From Chinchilla lanigera (Eukaryota; Chordata; Mammalia; Rodentia; Chinchillidae), in contig NW_004955429.1 of assembly GCF_000276665.1 (NCBI RefSeq), positions 7,005,489 to 7,069,488 of the forward strand: a DNA stretch of 64,000 nucleotides, in the 5' to 3' direction. Positions 26,701-41,700 of the stretch are shown piece by piece (position 1 is the first letter of the stretch; each line of letters opens with the position of its first letter). The notes under the pieces were generated by a model that saw only the letters and a list, made by a program, of their open reading frames with translations, made no database searches and was not told the DNA's origin. A program made the translations under genes and the position numbers.

Positions 26701-29700
26701 GACAGAGGAGGGCCACTTAGGCTCACAAGTTCAAGGTCAGCCTGGGCAACACAGAGATATCCTGTCACCAAAAAAAGCCAGCTTCAGACTGAGTCTTGAG
26801 TACCTCGAACATTTCAGGGACAGCTTATGAAAGAGGAATTCATAAAATTGAGACTAATAAGAAAAGCAGAAAACGTAACTGTGCTGCCAGTGAGACCAAG
26901 AAAAGACATGTGTATCAAATGCTGCTGAGATGCCCAGTGAAAATGCAGACTGAAAAATGCCCACTAGATTGGAAACAGAGATCAACAATGACCTTATGAA
27001 CAGTACAAGCTGGGCATGGTGGCACACACCTGTAGTTCCAGCACTTAGGAGAATCACTGTAAGTTCAAAGATGGCTTAGGCTACACAGTGAGTTCAAGGC
27101 CACCCTGAACTACATAGCAAGATCCCATCTCAAAAAACAAAAAAGAATAGCACAGTCAAGGCAAAAGTCAAGAGAACACTGTTTAACCCTAAGTTTTAAT
27201 TATTGTGCCCACCGCAATTATTACATAATTGATGCATAAGGCAGAAGCAGACCTGCTTAGTGATAGAAATATTAACGTTCACCAGTCTTAATTCCTGCTT
27301 GCCAGTTTTGATGTTCTAGGAGATCATTATCAGTACTGCATTAAGTTGCTTGTTCAGCAAAAGAACTGGAGTACACAAATGGGAATATTTTAACAAAGTA
27401 AATGATTAAGTCTGACAAATTATCCTCAGTCCACGCCCTAGAAAACTGGATATTCTTTTCTAGAGAATATACAAGTTTTTTTAGAGAAAATAGTTAAATG
27501 CGCACATCCTTTCCCCTCACACACTTCATACTCCTCATCTATACAGCAGGGTTGCCAACTGGCTGGTGTATGTAGAGCATAAGTAAAATACCATCCACCA
27601 CAGAGAAAGCATTTAATTACTACAAGATAACCATATTACCAAACATTAGAGGGAGACTGCATTCATTAACACTGCCCTTTCCTCTTGGCAACCAATAAAC
27701 ATAATATTGTTAGTTTTTTGGCTTTTCCCTTCTAGATTGTGGAATGTCTCCAAACAACTAGTACATTCATTACTCAGAGAAGGTAAAACAAATTTAAGTT
27801 AGAGCTTTGTTTTCTGAGATTATTGGTCACCTTGATGGAATGCAGGTGTTTCTAAATCTACTTAGGCAAGCATTAACTATTTCTTAGGCTGCTCTATTTT
27901 AACATAAAGATGAACGAACGACTTTACTCATTAGGTATTGCTTCTTTTAACATCTATAAAAATGATATATCATTACTAAAAAATTTAAATATATAGAAAA
28001 CTAGGAAAAAATCATCCACAAGCATTGCTGACATTTTATTTCAACCTTCTTGGTGGTTTACTGAGGTTTTTTGCCTATAAACTGAATACAGAATTCTTAA
28101 GCCTTTATACATCCATTAGCTCCCTTTTATCCACAGGGATATGTCCTTAGACCCTGGTGGATGCCTGAAACTGCAACAGTACCAAGCCCTGCATAAGCTG
28201 CCTTCTTCTACTCCGAATCGGCACTGCCACACAGGACCCAATTCAGCTGTCCTTCCATGCAATGCGCCCTGGTTGCCACCAGGACCTCTGGTGCATCAGG
28301 GCCATTATTAAGTGAAACCAGGTCTTGAACACAACCACTGCAATACCAATCTGACAATGAAGACAGGTACCTCTGTTACAGTTTATGTCTAGATGTCCCA
28401 CCAAAGCCTCACACTTTTAGATGGGGTTTTTTTTGGAGGTGGACTGGACTGGCACTGCCCTAATCCCAGCAGTCTAGAAAAAAGGGCAGAAAAAGGCCTC
28501 TTTCTTTCTTTCGCTCCCCCCTCCCCCCGTGCTTCTGCTGTCTTCTGCAGCCATGAACAGCTGCCCCTCTGCCATGTGCTATCCTGCCTTGGAGCCAGTC
28601 AATTATGGACTAAAACCTCTACAAACTGTGAGCTAAATAAAACTTTCTGCCTTTAAGGTCTCCTCAGCAACAAGGAAAGTAACTAAGACACTAGCCAATG
28701 CTCAGGCATATAGTACAGACAGTCCTCGTTTAACCAAGGGTTACTTGAACACAACCCCTCCAACACCAATCTAACAACAAAAATGAATGCTAACCAAGGC
28801 ACAAGCATACAGTACAGACGTGCCTTGCTTAATGACCTATTGTTTGACAACTATTTCAACTTACAACCCACCCTTATTTTTTAGTACAGTTCTGTACATC
28901 TTGCTGATAGAGCCTCAATATCTTTCTTCTGTACAGTACACCTTGTTTATACAGTATTTTAATTCAGCTAATTTACTGTATAATACAGTACTATAATTTT
29001 ATGCTCTATTCTATAAGACTGCATGTTAAGAGCAAATTGATCAAGTTGGAGTTTCTTTCAAGCATCTCATTATTTTGAGGATTGTAAGGTATATTTAATC
29101 CCTCATTTAGTGGCCAAATCATTTAACAGGAACAGACCTCAGTCATTCAACAAGGAATGTCTGCATATACAGGCATGATCTGTTGGACAAACGGACGATT
29201 ATTATCCTAGGTGGGAGAGAGTAAAGACGGAGTAAGATTACACCATGCTAGTAACATTAACATGCATTTAAAATTCACAAATTTCTTCCTGGAATTTTTC
29301 ATTTCATATTTTTGGACCACAACTAACAGCAAATAATGATACAAAATGAAACCATGGATAAGGGAGGGCTACTGTACATATTTTCCTGTTTTGTTATGAA
29401 TTCTGTCTCAGTGTCATCCTGTAATAGACTAACCAAAAAGGATACCACAAAGTAATGCAATTACACAAGCTTGTAAGCACGGAAGAGGATGGCAGGAGTC
29501 GGAGAGAGGCATGGCCAAAGGGAAAGTGAGGAGAGATGCAGCAGCAACAGTTCAACTCATCTTGGGTTGCTGTAATGTAGAGGGATACACACGCTTCCTA
29601 CAAAAACCTCTACAACAATTTCCCAAAATGAATGTAATTATTTTGTATCACAAACATATATCCATTCAATTTTTTTAATGCTAGAGCTGCATCAATCAAT

Positions 29701-32700
29701 CCATCAACCTTCCCATGTGAAAGGTGGCCCCCAGCTGAAGGTTGGCAGGTAAATGGCAACCTCAGTCTTGCAAGGAGAGGGAGGAAGGTGAATCTGCCAA
29801 CCTCAGGAGGACACACCTGGTTAACACCTTTACTTCAGCTGTGCCGAGACCAAAAGCAGAAAAATAAGTGAACTGAACCCAAACTTCTTATAAATAAAGT
29901 TAATAAATGTGTGGGGTTGAAAGCTGCCAAATCTGTGGGGTCGGGTTGAGAGGTGCCACACTGAGGATCAAACCTTCCATACTGAGCTACAGCCCTACCC
30001 CACCCGCCTTCCACTGAGACAGGGTCTAGCTGACTGCTAAATTCCCAGGCTGGGCTCAAACTTGGGATCCTCTTGTCTCAGCCTCCTAGAGTGCTGCAAT
30101 TATAGGTCTATACCGCCTTTGTGATAATTATGGTAGCAAGGTAAACTAATATACTTGCTATGTCAGAAAGAAAGCAAAGAATAAGAATATACAAAGAGGA
30201 CAGGGAGCTAAGCTCAATGGGGCTCTCCACACCCTTAACAAAACTGTGTATAATATTTGAGCAAAAAATCATGAGAGACAGATTATAACCTGTGCTAATC
30301 CATAAACCCATACTGATACAAACTGAAATTCTGATAAAGAGTGGGATTTTTTAGATGGGATAGCCATTTACTCCACAAAATAACTACTAGTTATAAACAG
30401 AAAAAACCTTTACATTTTTCAATCTGATTATGTGCCATCTACTACTGTGCAAAAAAAGATCATTTCTATGCTATTTCTGCTCCCCTCACTAAAAAAAATG
30501 ACCTGAAAATGAAAAATTAAAATCCAAAATAACTAACCTATGATCTTCAAAAACACTGAAACAACTGCTTAAGAAAACTAAACAGCAGCAACAAAGCTAT
30601 ATTAAATTTCTTGTTCTTGATAAACTCCAGTGTGATTTTTTTAGAACCTTCCTGTTTGGAGAAAGTAAATATTCAGGGCTGATGGGGCACTATGTCTGCA
30701 ACTTACTCTCAAGTAGTGAGTAAACTCAAACTTTTCTCAACTACACCCACGTTACTTCTTTAAAAGTTTGAGACTGTTTAAAGGTATTATTTTTAGATGT
30801 GGGAAAAGAGCTAGGTATTTTTTAAAGAAAGAAAAAAAACCAAACTAGGTCTATTTTTAAAAGACTAAAGAATTTCTACAAATTGAAAAACACATTTACT
30901 AAAACTGTTTATTAAACAGGTGAAACAAATTGAGCTGAAGAGACGATGTGAGGGAGTTAAAAAGAAAGGGAGAAGGAGAAGCGGGGAGGGGAAGGAGGGA
31001 AGAGGGAAAGGAGGAGGGGAAGGGGAAGAAGAGAAAAGGGATGGGGGAAAGGGGGAAGGAGGGGAAGAAGGGGAGGAGAAGAGAAATAGGAAGAAAAAAG
31101 AGAAAGAAACTACCCAAATCTAGAGTACAGAGACATAGAAATGGAGAATATAAAAGAGAGGTTAATGGCCATGCAGGGCAGAAATGAAGTGCAACCACAT
31201 TTAACAAAAATTTCCCTATGATAGGATGGAAAGAATAAGCAGAAACAATATTAAAAACACAATGGCTAAGATCTGTGTCCAGAACTGATGAAAGACATGA
31301 AATCTCTTCTTCAGGAAACACAAGACCCAAGAAGAATAAAGTCACACAGAGACATGTCACAAAAACAGAACAAGAATCTCATGTGAGGGAGCAGACGTTT
31401 GAGGGGTTGGCACACCACACATGCAGTGCTAGAAGAGTTCAGGACTGGTCTGAGGGTTATGGCAGTTGCTGCTGTGGCGCTATCAGGAGGTGAGGTGCCA
31501 GAATACGGTCACATATACAGAAGATGGAAGAAAGTAAGAGAAGGCGAGGAAGCTAAAGTGACAAGGTCTGTAAGAAGGCAGAAAAGGGAGAGATACAGAG
31601 AACGGGTGAGGACCACGCTTTAACTGCAAGCAAGACTGGAAGGAGGGGAAGAGAGTGAATAACATCAAATAAGTTTGCAGAACTGGATTAAGATAATGAG
31701 AGGCCAACTCAAAGTAAAAAAAAAAGACAGCTACTATATTAGGGATAGGAAAGGGGTAAAAGGAATAGGAGGAAATTTTTAAATTAGCTAAAGAGTCATG
31801 GCAAAAATGAAATGTTTGCTAGAGAAGTGTATTAAATACTGCAAAGTAATTTAAATGTCAGCTTAGGTAATCAAGAATCTATGATGATCCGAATTTGCAC
31901 TACATGGTAGAATTTTTCCCCTCTAGAACCACTTAACTCAAAGTGTAAACATAACAGTAGTCAGGTTAATGAAGGAGTATTTCAATTAATAAGAAATAAA
32001 ACATCAAAGTCAATACCAATTATGAATCCAAATGTGAAGAAGTATCAGAAATTCTTTTTATCCTACTTCTTTAGTCTAAGGAAATTGGAAAGTTTAGGAG
32101 GAACAAAAAGTGTTAATCTTGCTGGGCATGGTGGTGCACACCTGTAATCCCAGCACTCAGAAGGCTGAGACAGGAGGATCACTGCAAGTTCAAGACCAGC
32201 CTGGGCTACAAAGTGAGCTCAAGGTCAGCCTGAACTGCATAGCAAGACCCTATCTCAAAAACTCCCCCCAAAAAAGTGCTAACCAAAAGGAAGACAATAA
32301 TATGGCAGTTATTAAAACAATTTAGCATCCTTTATGAATATTTTCTACATTTTATATAAAAACAGAGAAGCAGTGACCACCCTTAATTTTAGAAAATGAA
32401 ACAAAAAATGAGTCTCTAATCCTAAATTTTAATATAACCACTATAATTTTGTCTAACACTTTATTCTGTAATCATTTATATTTCTACATCTTCTAACCAG
32501 AAATTCGGGCACCATAAAAACAATGACTATGCAGTAAAAATCTGAGAGTTCTTTATTAGGTATATCATCTATATATTATATTAGGTGTTGTGGGTTGGGT
32601 GCCTACTGTATTTGCATGTAGGCCGGCTGGGGATTGAAGCTAGGGCCTTCACACTGGGCTACCTCCCTAGCCCTTTTTTATTCTGAGACAAGTTGCTAAA

Positions 32701-35700
32701 TTGCTTAGGCTAGGCTTGAACCTGCCATCCTCCCGCCTCAGTTCCCCAGGGTGCTTGGCTTTATTGTTTGGACATTAAATGTCCTAAAAAACCCCAGGCA
32801 TTGCACTCTAGTACCCAGGGAAGACATTAGAGAGTTGATAAAAGCTTGAAGAGGTGGGACCTAGCAGGTCTGTAGGTTGCCTGGGCTGTGTCCTCAGGGG
32901 ATAATGGAAGCCCTTTATCCCAGTGGCTTCTTAGTCCTGAGCTGCTCTGCAGGATGCTGCCCCACCACAAATCTGAAGGCAATAGAGCCAACTAATCATA
33001 GACTGAAACCTCCAAAACTGAGCCAAAAATCCAACTGATCAACCAGTCAACCTTTCGTTTTTATAAGTCAATTACCTCAGGTATCTATTATAGTGACAGA
33101 AAGCTGACTAGTAGCACCCTAGAAATATCAGAGATGTACTTCCAAGTTGCTAAACAAACTTCCTAAATATCATTTGAAAATCAGGAGTTACTACAAGAAA
33201 TAAATATAATTTTAAAGTCCTAGTATGTACAAGTTTTTGAGATGGTGGATATTTCTATAAGTTGAGCATTTGGCATAACATACACTCACTTATGACAGAA
33301 TCCACTCTTTTTATCTACTAAGTTCCTTTAGACCTCTCTCCCTCCAAAAGACACTTCAGTATTAATAGCTCCATGTTTAAGAATTCTCTCTTTCTTTAAT
33401 ATTCTTAAGTACTATTTCTATAATGTGTCTAGGTAAGGATTCTCCTTCAGTCTTTTTCCCTGTGGCCCACTATGGGCTATTTAAATCTAGACAGCTAATA
33501 GCTCAGCAGCACATGTGCCTGCCTGGCAAGTGAAAGGTCCTGAGTTCAATCACTGATACCAAAAATAAATAAGTAAATAAATCTAGTCATCTAATCTCGT
33601 CCAACCCCCAGACTTTACCTCCATTACTGCTCAGAATTATTTCCACCCCTTTTAATTGCTTTCTTCTTCTAATGCTCCTGTCACTTGTGCCTCCATTCTA
33701 CATAGTCCCTCTGGTACACACAAATATACTGTACAAGGCTCCATCTCCTTCTCTCTAGGGTTTCCCTCATCTGACTGGACCATTAATCATTTGTATCCAC
33801 TGTGTTATTTATTCCATTTATTGTGTCACTACCTCAACTACTACAGGTTTTCATACCTAAAATTTCTACTTGTCTTTTTAATTTTGTTTCGAATTACTGT
33901 TCTCTTCCTTCATGTCTTTTATTATGTTTATTACACTGATTTGTTCTCTCTTATAGTTCCTTCAGGATTAAACTAGGTGAAAAATTACATTTTCTAGTAT
34001 TGCCAACATAAATGAAAGGTTTTTCTGGTCTCCTCAACCACAAATACTTCTCAATATAAACTTTTAAAAAATGAGAATATAGTATTAGATGTTCCTAATA
34101 TTACAAGCATGATGGGAGAAGGTCTGCAAAGAATTCTACATATTTTGCTGTCACATACTGTCAGGAATGGGTGTACAATATATCCAGAGTTTCTGAAATA
34201 AAATGATCTGAGTGTAGAACAAGTCAGTATCAGCCATTACAGAAACAGCCCTCCTTAAAACACGGTCTGTAATCAAGGTGATCGGGGCACAATTTCTACA
34301 GAAGCAGGACTGAAAGTTAATGTGAAAAGCAATTAACTGCATTACACAGACAGAAAAAGAAAATTATCAACATGATGATAATCTTTAAACTGATCTATCT
34401 TTATTCTGGTGTCAGAATAAAGCACTTCCCGATTATAATTTGTTTTCCCAAGATGATTGAGGAAGAATAACACAAACAACATTTGACATTCTTAACAGTT
34501 ACATTTTTAAAATTACATTCTTCCCTGCCTTTGTTTCTGAGATACTGGGTTGAGTCAGCTCACCTGATCAACTCTAGATATATTAACAAAAAGTATTATT
34601 ATAATCTATACAAGAAATGTTAAGGATTTTAAACAATACAATTGAGGTAAGAAAGAGAAAGATGGTTTTCTTAAAAATAGTTCTGCAGATTAATTCCAGA
34701 CAGCACTGAGCTACAAACATGCCCAACCCTCTTTTAAAAATTTCTACTTTGGGACATGTTGCCCAGGTTGGCCTCAAACTTGCAATCTTCCTACCTCAGA
34801 TTCCTGAATAGCACAGGTCACCATGCCCAGCTGAAGAAAAAATGGATTTTGAAAATAATAAACTGAATATAATCTAGAAAGCTCCAAATTAATTAGTCAG
34901 AAGAAAATCATGTACAAGTCAGCAGCTGGTGACTGGTTTGTAAATAGGAAAAGAAGACAGGAGTCGGGCATATATACTCTAACCCCTCCACAGAAGTGCA
35001 GTGTTCCACTCACAACATGAAGAGGAAAAGAGGGGGAGAACTCAGGAGACACAGAGAATTGCAAAAGAGAACGCAGCTCTCGTAACATACATAGTATCGT
35101 TTATTACTCTTATCGTTATAGCGCTATTCTGAAAAACACTAAAAGGACAATGACCTTCGTAAACTTATTCAACTTAGTATATGTACCTGAAAATTTGCTG
35201 GAAATTTTTATTTTTAAAATTTCTACTAATTTCAACTTTCACTAAACCAAAATTATGGAGGCTTTTTTTTTTCTTTAAGGAATGAAGTTTTGTTTTAAAA
35301 TACTAAATGTTGCGGCCAGGGATACAGATCAATGGCACAGCACCTGCCTGGCAAGCATGAGGTCCTGAATTCAATTCCTGGAACCCCAAAAATAAAATAC
35401 TAAATGTTGCCACAGCTATTCCCTCTATCATCCTTTCAAGATGACTGAATATTTTACTTGCTGTCTCATCTCTTCCCACTGTTCCAGATTCTTGGTCCAT
35501 CAAACACCCTTCTTTTGATCTTAATTCTTTATTTGTCTAGAGTCTTTCATTCTACCTGTTACAACTTCCCTATCTTAAAATAAATCTGATCCAGTCTCTT
35601 CCTTTATCACATTTACCAACACTTCTCAGCTGTGTTCAAGCTCCCTATTACAAATCCATACGCATGCATGCTAAGGATCTGGAAAATGAAGGTCCTCTTC

Positions 35701-38700
35701 CCCTGCTCCAGCCATTCAGCTCCCTCACTCCTACGACCGGATCTTCTAAGTGCGTACTTCCTTCCACCTCTCACAATCTGATCTCCGAGACCCTTGTGCA
35801 GGCCTTCAATGTATTTGTCTGTAACAAAAATCAACTTGGTTTCCTGTTCCAGCACAAACTTTCTAATCTCATATGCCAGATGAACACTCAAAGAATGGGT
35901 TTTAATGTCTCTTTCCTAATACCAACTACTTTTGATTTCCTGCCCTAGTAGCTAAAGCTGTTATTTGTCAGATATTTCCTTTCAAATCACCAATATCTGT
36001 CCCTTTGCACAGCCTTGCATTACACTCTACATTTCTGTGCCACTGCTTTCACTAACTGTGTATCTGAGATGGGGAGTTTGGCTGGGCAACTTACCATCAG
36101 GAGCTAAATTCTACACATTCTTTAAGCCTTAGGTCAAATGTCACATTCTCTGGACACTCCATTCCTTCAACAGAAAGTAGTTTTTCCTGACTCTGAATTC
36201 CTTTTTTACTGCACATCATGAAAAAAGCTAGAACGATATGCCTCAAAATTGTTTACAAGCTGGACATCCAGGCCAACCTGAACTACAAAACAAGACCCTC
36301 TCTTAAAAAGAAGCTATTACTAAACATTTCTTTTCCTTCTAGATTGTATGTTCCCCAGAGGCAGATAGTTATAGTATATTTACTTATTTCCCCAAAGCAA
36401 CTAATGAGAATCTTACAGACAGAAAGCACTTGAGAGGCTGAGGCAGGAGGTAAGCCTGGGCTACATAGTGAGACCCTGTCTGGAAAAAAACACACACATA
36501 CATAATATATGCTTAGGGGGCTGGGGATTTAGCTCAGCGGCAAAAGCACCTGCCTGGCAAGCGCAAGGTCGTGAGTTCAGTTCCCGGTACCGGAGAAAAA
36601 CAAAAACAAAACAAACAAACATAATATATGCTTATTAAATGGGAAGAGGCTGAGTTTTAAGAAGGAAAGTTTCATACTGCAGGTTCTCACAACCTGTAAG
36701 ATCAGTGCTGTCATACATGAAAACTAAGGATTTGAGGGAGAACAGATGCAAAGAGTAGTGGATTCAGTTCTCTAATTCAGAATATACATGCTCATTGTCC
36801 ACTGATTCAAGTATCTGAGGAATACATGAAAGAATAGAAAATTCTTACACATCATACAATAAGGTCTCCTTCCTTCTCTCATCAAATATGTACAAACTGC
36901 TATCAGAGTCCCTAAAATGTTAATATCTTACCCTTAAAAGGTGGCAGTTTTAGGAATCCTGACACCTAGTACATCTTAAAGCAATATGACAAATCCAAAT
37001 ACGCTGAACAATAAGAAATGGTGGCTGAGTATGGAGGTAGGTGCACACCTGTTATCCCAGCACTAAGGAGAGACTGAGGCAGGAGGATCGCTGTGAGTTC
37101 AAGGCCACCCTGGGCTAAATAGTAAGTTTGAGGTCAATCTGAACTACACAGCAAGACCCTGTCTCCGCCCCCCTCCTCAAAAAAAGAACATGGTAACAGT
37201 TTATCCCATCTCCTATTCAAGATTATGAACAAATCCTTTCAGGCATCATTTTTTGTAAGTACAAACATCTAATACTACTCTTTATGGGAAGCTTTCCAAG
37301 CTAGGCTAGGATTAACTTAGTACTAGTGCCTTTAGAAACATACTTGAGTGTGGTGCATACCTTTGAATTTAAGTTCCCACTTTATTAAGAGTACAACTGT
37401 CATCTCCATCTAAAGAAAAGACACACTTTAATTCTGGCTTTTTAAAACAACCAGTTCCTAAAAATTACCATGACAAATTGAGGAACTTAGATATTAGTTG
37501 AGGGTAAAGGGGAAATCAACAGACTCCAGAAAAACACAAGCCTATGTAAATTTATAAAGTCATGAGAAGCACTGTAAATAAAAGATTAAAGGCATTGTCC
37601 CATACTTTATTCAGAAGAAATTCTCATACAGTTCACTTCCATTTATGCTACTTCCCTCCCTAAATAGGAATTTTCAGGCCTGCCACTCTTACAGTTCAAT
37701 GTGACACTTGTAAATCCATTTGGCTTTATAGCAGTTAACATGCATAATGAAAAATACTACTTTTCCTCAGTGGCTGCCTCACTAACAAAATGTTAGTATC
37801 TTACTGTCTTTATCACAGTTAAGCTTATCTTCCAGGAACAAATGGTGACAATGGAGTTTGGATGCTCTGAAATGGAAAAAGTCTTACTATCTTATCTATA
37901 ATATATGCCACACTACATATTAGCAAGTTGTATAATACCAACCAAATTATTTCCTGCGTAGGCTTAACCATGACTCTGCCCATAGCTTCATGCCATTTTA
38001 TCATGTGTTTATTCTGTGTCCCTCAAATGTACTTCCTTAAGAAGTTATAACTATATCTTACCCATTGAAACTGCTATTAAAAACATTTTTTCTTTTCTTT
38101 TTGTTTTTTTTAAGGTGATGATTCAACAGGACGATTCTGAAGTCTGGCTTGTTTTCTTTCAGGTAGCTCTCCTTGGGGTTTCATTCCAAACTGCGCCCAT
38201 CAGAGGCCTAGGATCCCTTTTCTGCCCCAATTATCCCTTCCTAGGTGTGATTCACAATTTATATAATTACAACGAAGTCTAGCATTTATAATATCCTAAG
38301 ATGGAACTTAACAGTGTAAGAATATAGAAACCTGCTATAAAAGCACTCCTTAATCATTCCTCCAAGAAGGAAAAATAAGTTATGTGGTTAAAGAGAAAAA
38401 TTAGATCTAGAATGACCTAAGTCAATGGCGGCTAACCTATGGCACGTGTGCCACAGCAGGCTGGCTGTATCACTGCAAGCTCTCAAAGGTATCCCCGACC
38501 TGGATCAATAGTTCTCAAGTTCCATGCTCTTCATAGGTGGCAACTCACCCCACACCATCAGTAACACTGCATTACAACACAGTAAATCCCCAGTGGACTG
38601 CGCCCCGCTTCTGCAGCAGGGCTGTTCATCTCTTATTTTTAGGATTCCTACTCATTAAAAGCTTTCTTGAAATAGAAAGGGGGCACATGGTGAAGAACAA

Positions 38701-41700
38701 AGATCCAGTTTCCTACACACTAGTCTTGAGAATCCTGAGTAGGATCTTACCCTTGAGGAAGAACGTCTACCTCTAAAATGAATTAGCATGCACACTATAC
38801 CCAGCCTACAGAAGACATACAAGTAGCTGGTTAACACTACTTTACCTCCTCAGCAAATGAGATTTGTTTAATCAGAATAGTCATAACAAGGGGCTGGGGA
38901 TTTAGCTCAGCAGCACAGTGCCTGCCTGTCAAGCGCGAGGTCGTGAGTTCGATTCCCAGTACCAGAAAAAAACAAAAACAAACAAAAAAATATAATAGTC
39001 ATAACAAACCTGAACTATCATAATTAAACAGAAATTTAAATGTATAATAAGTAAAATCAAACAGCAATCTAAACCAGACTCGCATGTGTAAACATCGCGT
39101 TGTCTCCCTCAATGAGTGAGTGTAAGAAACTGAAAGAATAAAAGATCCAAAAGGTAAAATAGATACAGTGAAAGGGAAAGAAACTGCTCAAAAGGAAAGA
39201 ACAACTAGGATAGGGGAAAAGAAAAAAGAAGGAAGGGGGTAAAAAAAAAAAAAGATATATATACACAAGATAGTTAAGATAATTGTACTACAAATTTCTA
39301 TTAGTAAATTGAAAGGAATAATTAGTGCTTATATTATTTGATCAATTTTACATGCCTGTACCTGGTAATCTGTGTAACTACTTTGAAGATAACAACATGC
39401 ATTATAATAACCATTGTTAATTTCCTGTCATCTTGTTTTAAAATTCTGTATTGTTTTTATTGGGTTTTTCTTCTCTTTAAAATAAAAAAAAGGGGGCTGG
39501 GGATTTAGCTCAGCGGCACAGCACCTGCCTGGCAAGCACAATATACTGCTGTCAAAATAAACCTAAGTTCTTTAGCTACTTCAGTCTACTACTTCAAAAT
39601 TGCTTCAAAGTAAGAAATGTTAAGACAAATAAAATAGATCTACTGTTGCAGCAAAGAACCTAGTTACTACCCTGAAAGAAAGACTGCTAATGCAAAACTT
39701 AATCCCAGTGAAAATGAATGTATTATCAAGAATACTAAAACTTGCCTGGTGTGGTGGCATATGCCTGTAATCTCAGCACTCAGGAGGTTGAGGGAGGGGG
39801 ATTGCTGGGAGTTCAAGGCCAGCCTGGGCTACAGAGTGGGTTCAAAGCCAGCCTCCTGAACTACACACAAACAAAAAGAAATAAGATAATATAAAAACAA
39901 GAATCCTATGGGCTGGGGATATAGCTCAGCGGCACAAGTGCCTGCTTGACAAGCACAAGGTCCTAAGTTCGATTCCCAGTACCAAAAAAAAAAAAAAAAA
40001 CAAGAATCATAAAACTTATTCAAAGACTGTAGCAAATGACAATCATTCGTTCAACATTTACAGGGAGTCTACGAGAAATGGCCGGGTGTGGTGGCCCACG
40101 CCTGTAATCCCAGCACTTGGGAGGCTGAAGCAGGAGGATCGAGATGAGTTCAAGACCAGCCTGGTCTAATAGTGAATTCAAGGTCAGCTTGACCTACATA
40201 GCAAGACCCTGTCTCAAAAAAAAAAAAAAAAAAAGTGAGGTAAACATGAGTAAAACCCAACCCCCATAGTAAATGAGCTTATAGTCTGGTGAGGAAGAAA
40301 AACCTGTAAATAATTTTTTTTTTTTTTTTTTTGGTTTTTTCTCCGGTACCGGGAACTGAACTCACAACCTTGCGCTTGCCAGGCAGGCGCTTTGCCACTG
40401 AGCTAAAGCGCTGTAAATAATTATTACACAACCAACAAAGCACTACAGCAAAATCATTTTCCAGAAAATGAAAACTAGAATGATACACTACTTTTTAACT
40501 GGACAATAAGACTCAACTATCATATTTCTAAGCTATTATTTATTTTATAACAATTATAAGCATTATAAATATATCTACTAAGAGAAGCAAAGAAGTTAAA
40601 CTTACTTTACAGATTAAGAGCCTGAATTCTTTTTTTTTTGGCGGGTGGTGGGGAGGGGTGGCTTGGGTTTTTTTCCGGTACCAGAAATCGCCAGGCGCTG
40701 TGCCGCTGAGCTAAACCCCCAGCCCCTAAAGTCTGTATATTCTCTTAATCATACTGCATAGTTCCAAAGCACCCCCAAAAAAGAAATACTTCCTAGGCAT
40801 CTAAAGTTCACCCTCTGTGATTTTTTTCTTTAAAATTTACTTAAATGACTAATTTGTCTTTCCAAACTGCCTTAAAGTAAGTCAACAATTCTTCTAAAAG
40901 ATTTTTATATCTCTCCTTGTTTTCCTTTGCAGGTCAATAATGTTATAGGCATGCAGCACCACATCTAGCTTTAATGTTAATATTATTTCTTTGCTTTTAA
41001 GTTCCCTAAATTTCTCTTCTCATATAAAATTTATCACACTCTGCCTTTTTCTTTGTATTGCTATTGTTCTAAAGAACAATTACCATTAAGAGTCAAAGGC
41101 CTAGTGTGGTGGTGTACACCTGTAATCCAAGGACTTGGAGGCTGAGGCAAGAAGACTGCCATGAATTCAAGGCCAGCCTGGGCTACACAGTGAGTTCAAG
41201 CCCAGGCTGGACAACACATTAAGGCCCTGTCTCAAAAAAAAAAAAAAAAAAAAGAAAAAGAAAAAAAGTCACAAAAAGAAGGATCAAGGTGTCTACTTAA
41301 ACCTCAATATCTGTGACTGTTCACACAGTATTATACTTTTATTTGTTTCTTCAGAACAATGAAACTGTTTCAGTGAAGCAGTAAATTTTTATTTTATAAA
41401 ATTTTGTAGAAAAGAGTAATGAAGAAAGGAGGAATCTCAACTGTCTTTTAAGAAGTACTTTTTTCAAATTTCACATGATAAATATGACTAATATATACAT
41501 CATGGAAACATAAATGATTGTTTGGAAAAATATTAAGAGACAGACTGGAGAAAGTACTAGAACACCATAAATAAGAATCTAGAAGTAGGGGCTGAGGATT
41601 TAGCTCAGCGGCACAGTGCCTGCCTGGCAAGCACAAGGTATGAGTTCGATTCCCGGTACCGGAAAAAAAAACCAAAAAAAAAGAATCCAGAAGTATTTTT

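Noticed and set aside
30899..31360. 153-residue Leu/Ser/Phe/Pro-rich minus ORF resembling membrane protein
   Set aside because: Composition follows from the polypurine tract read as pyrimidines. No real gene signal.
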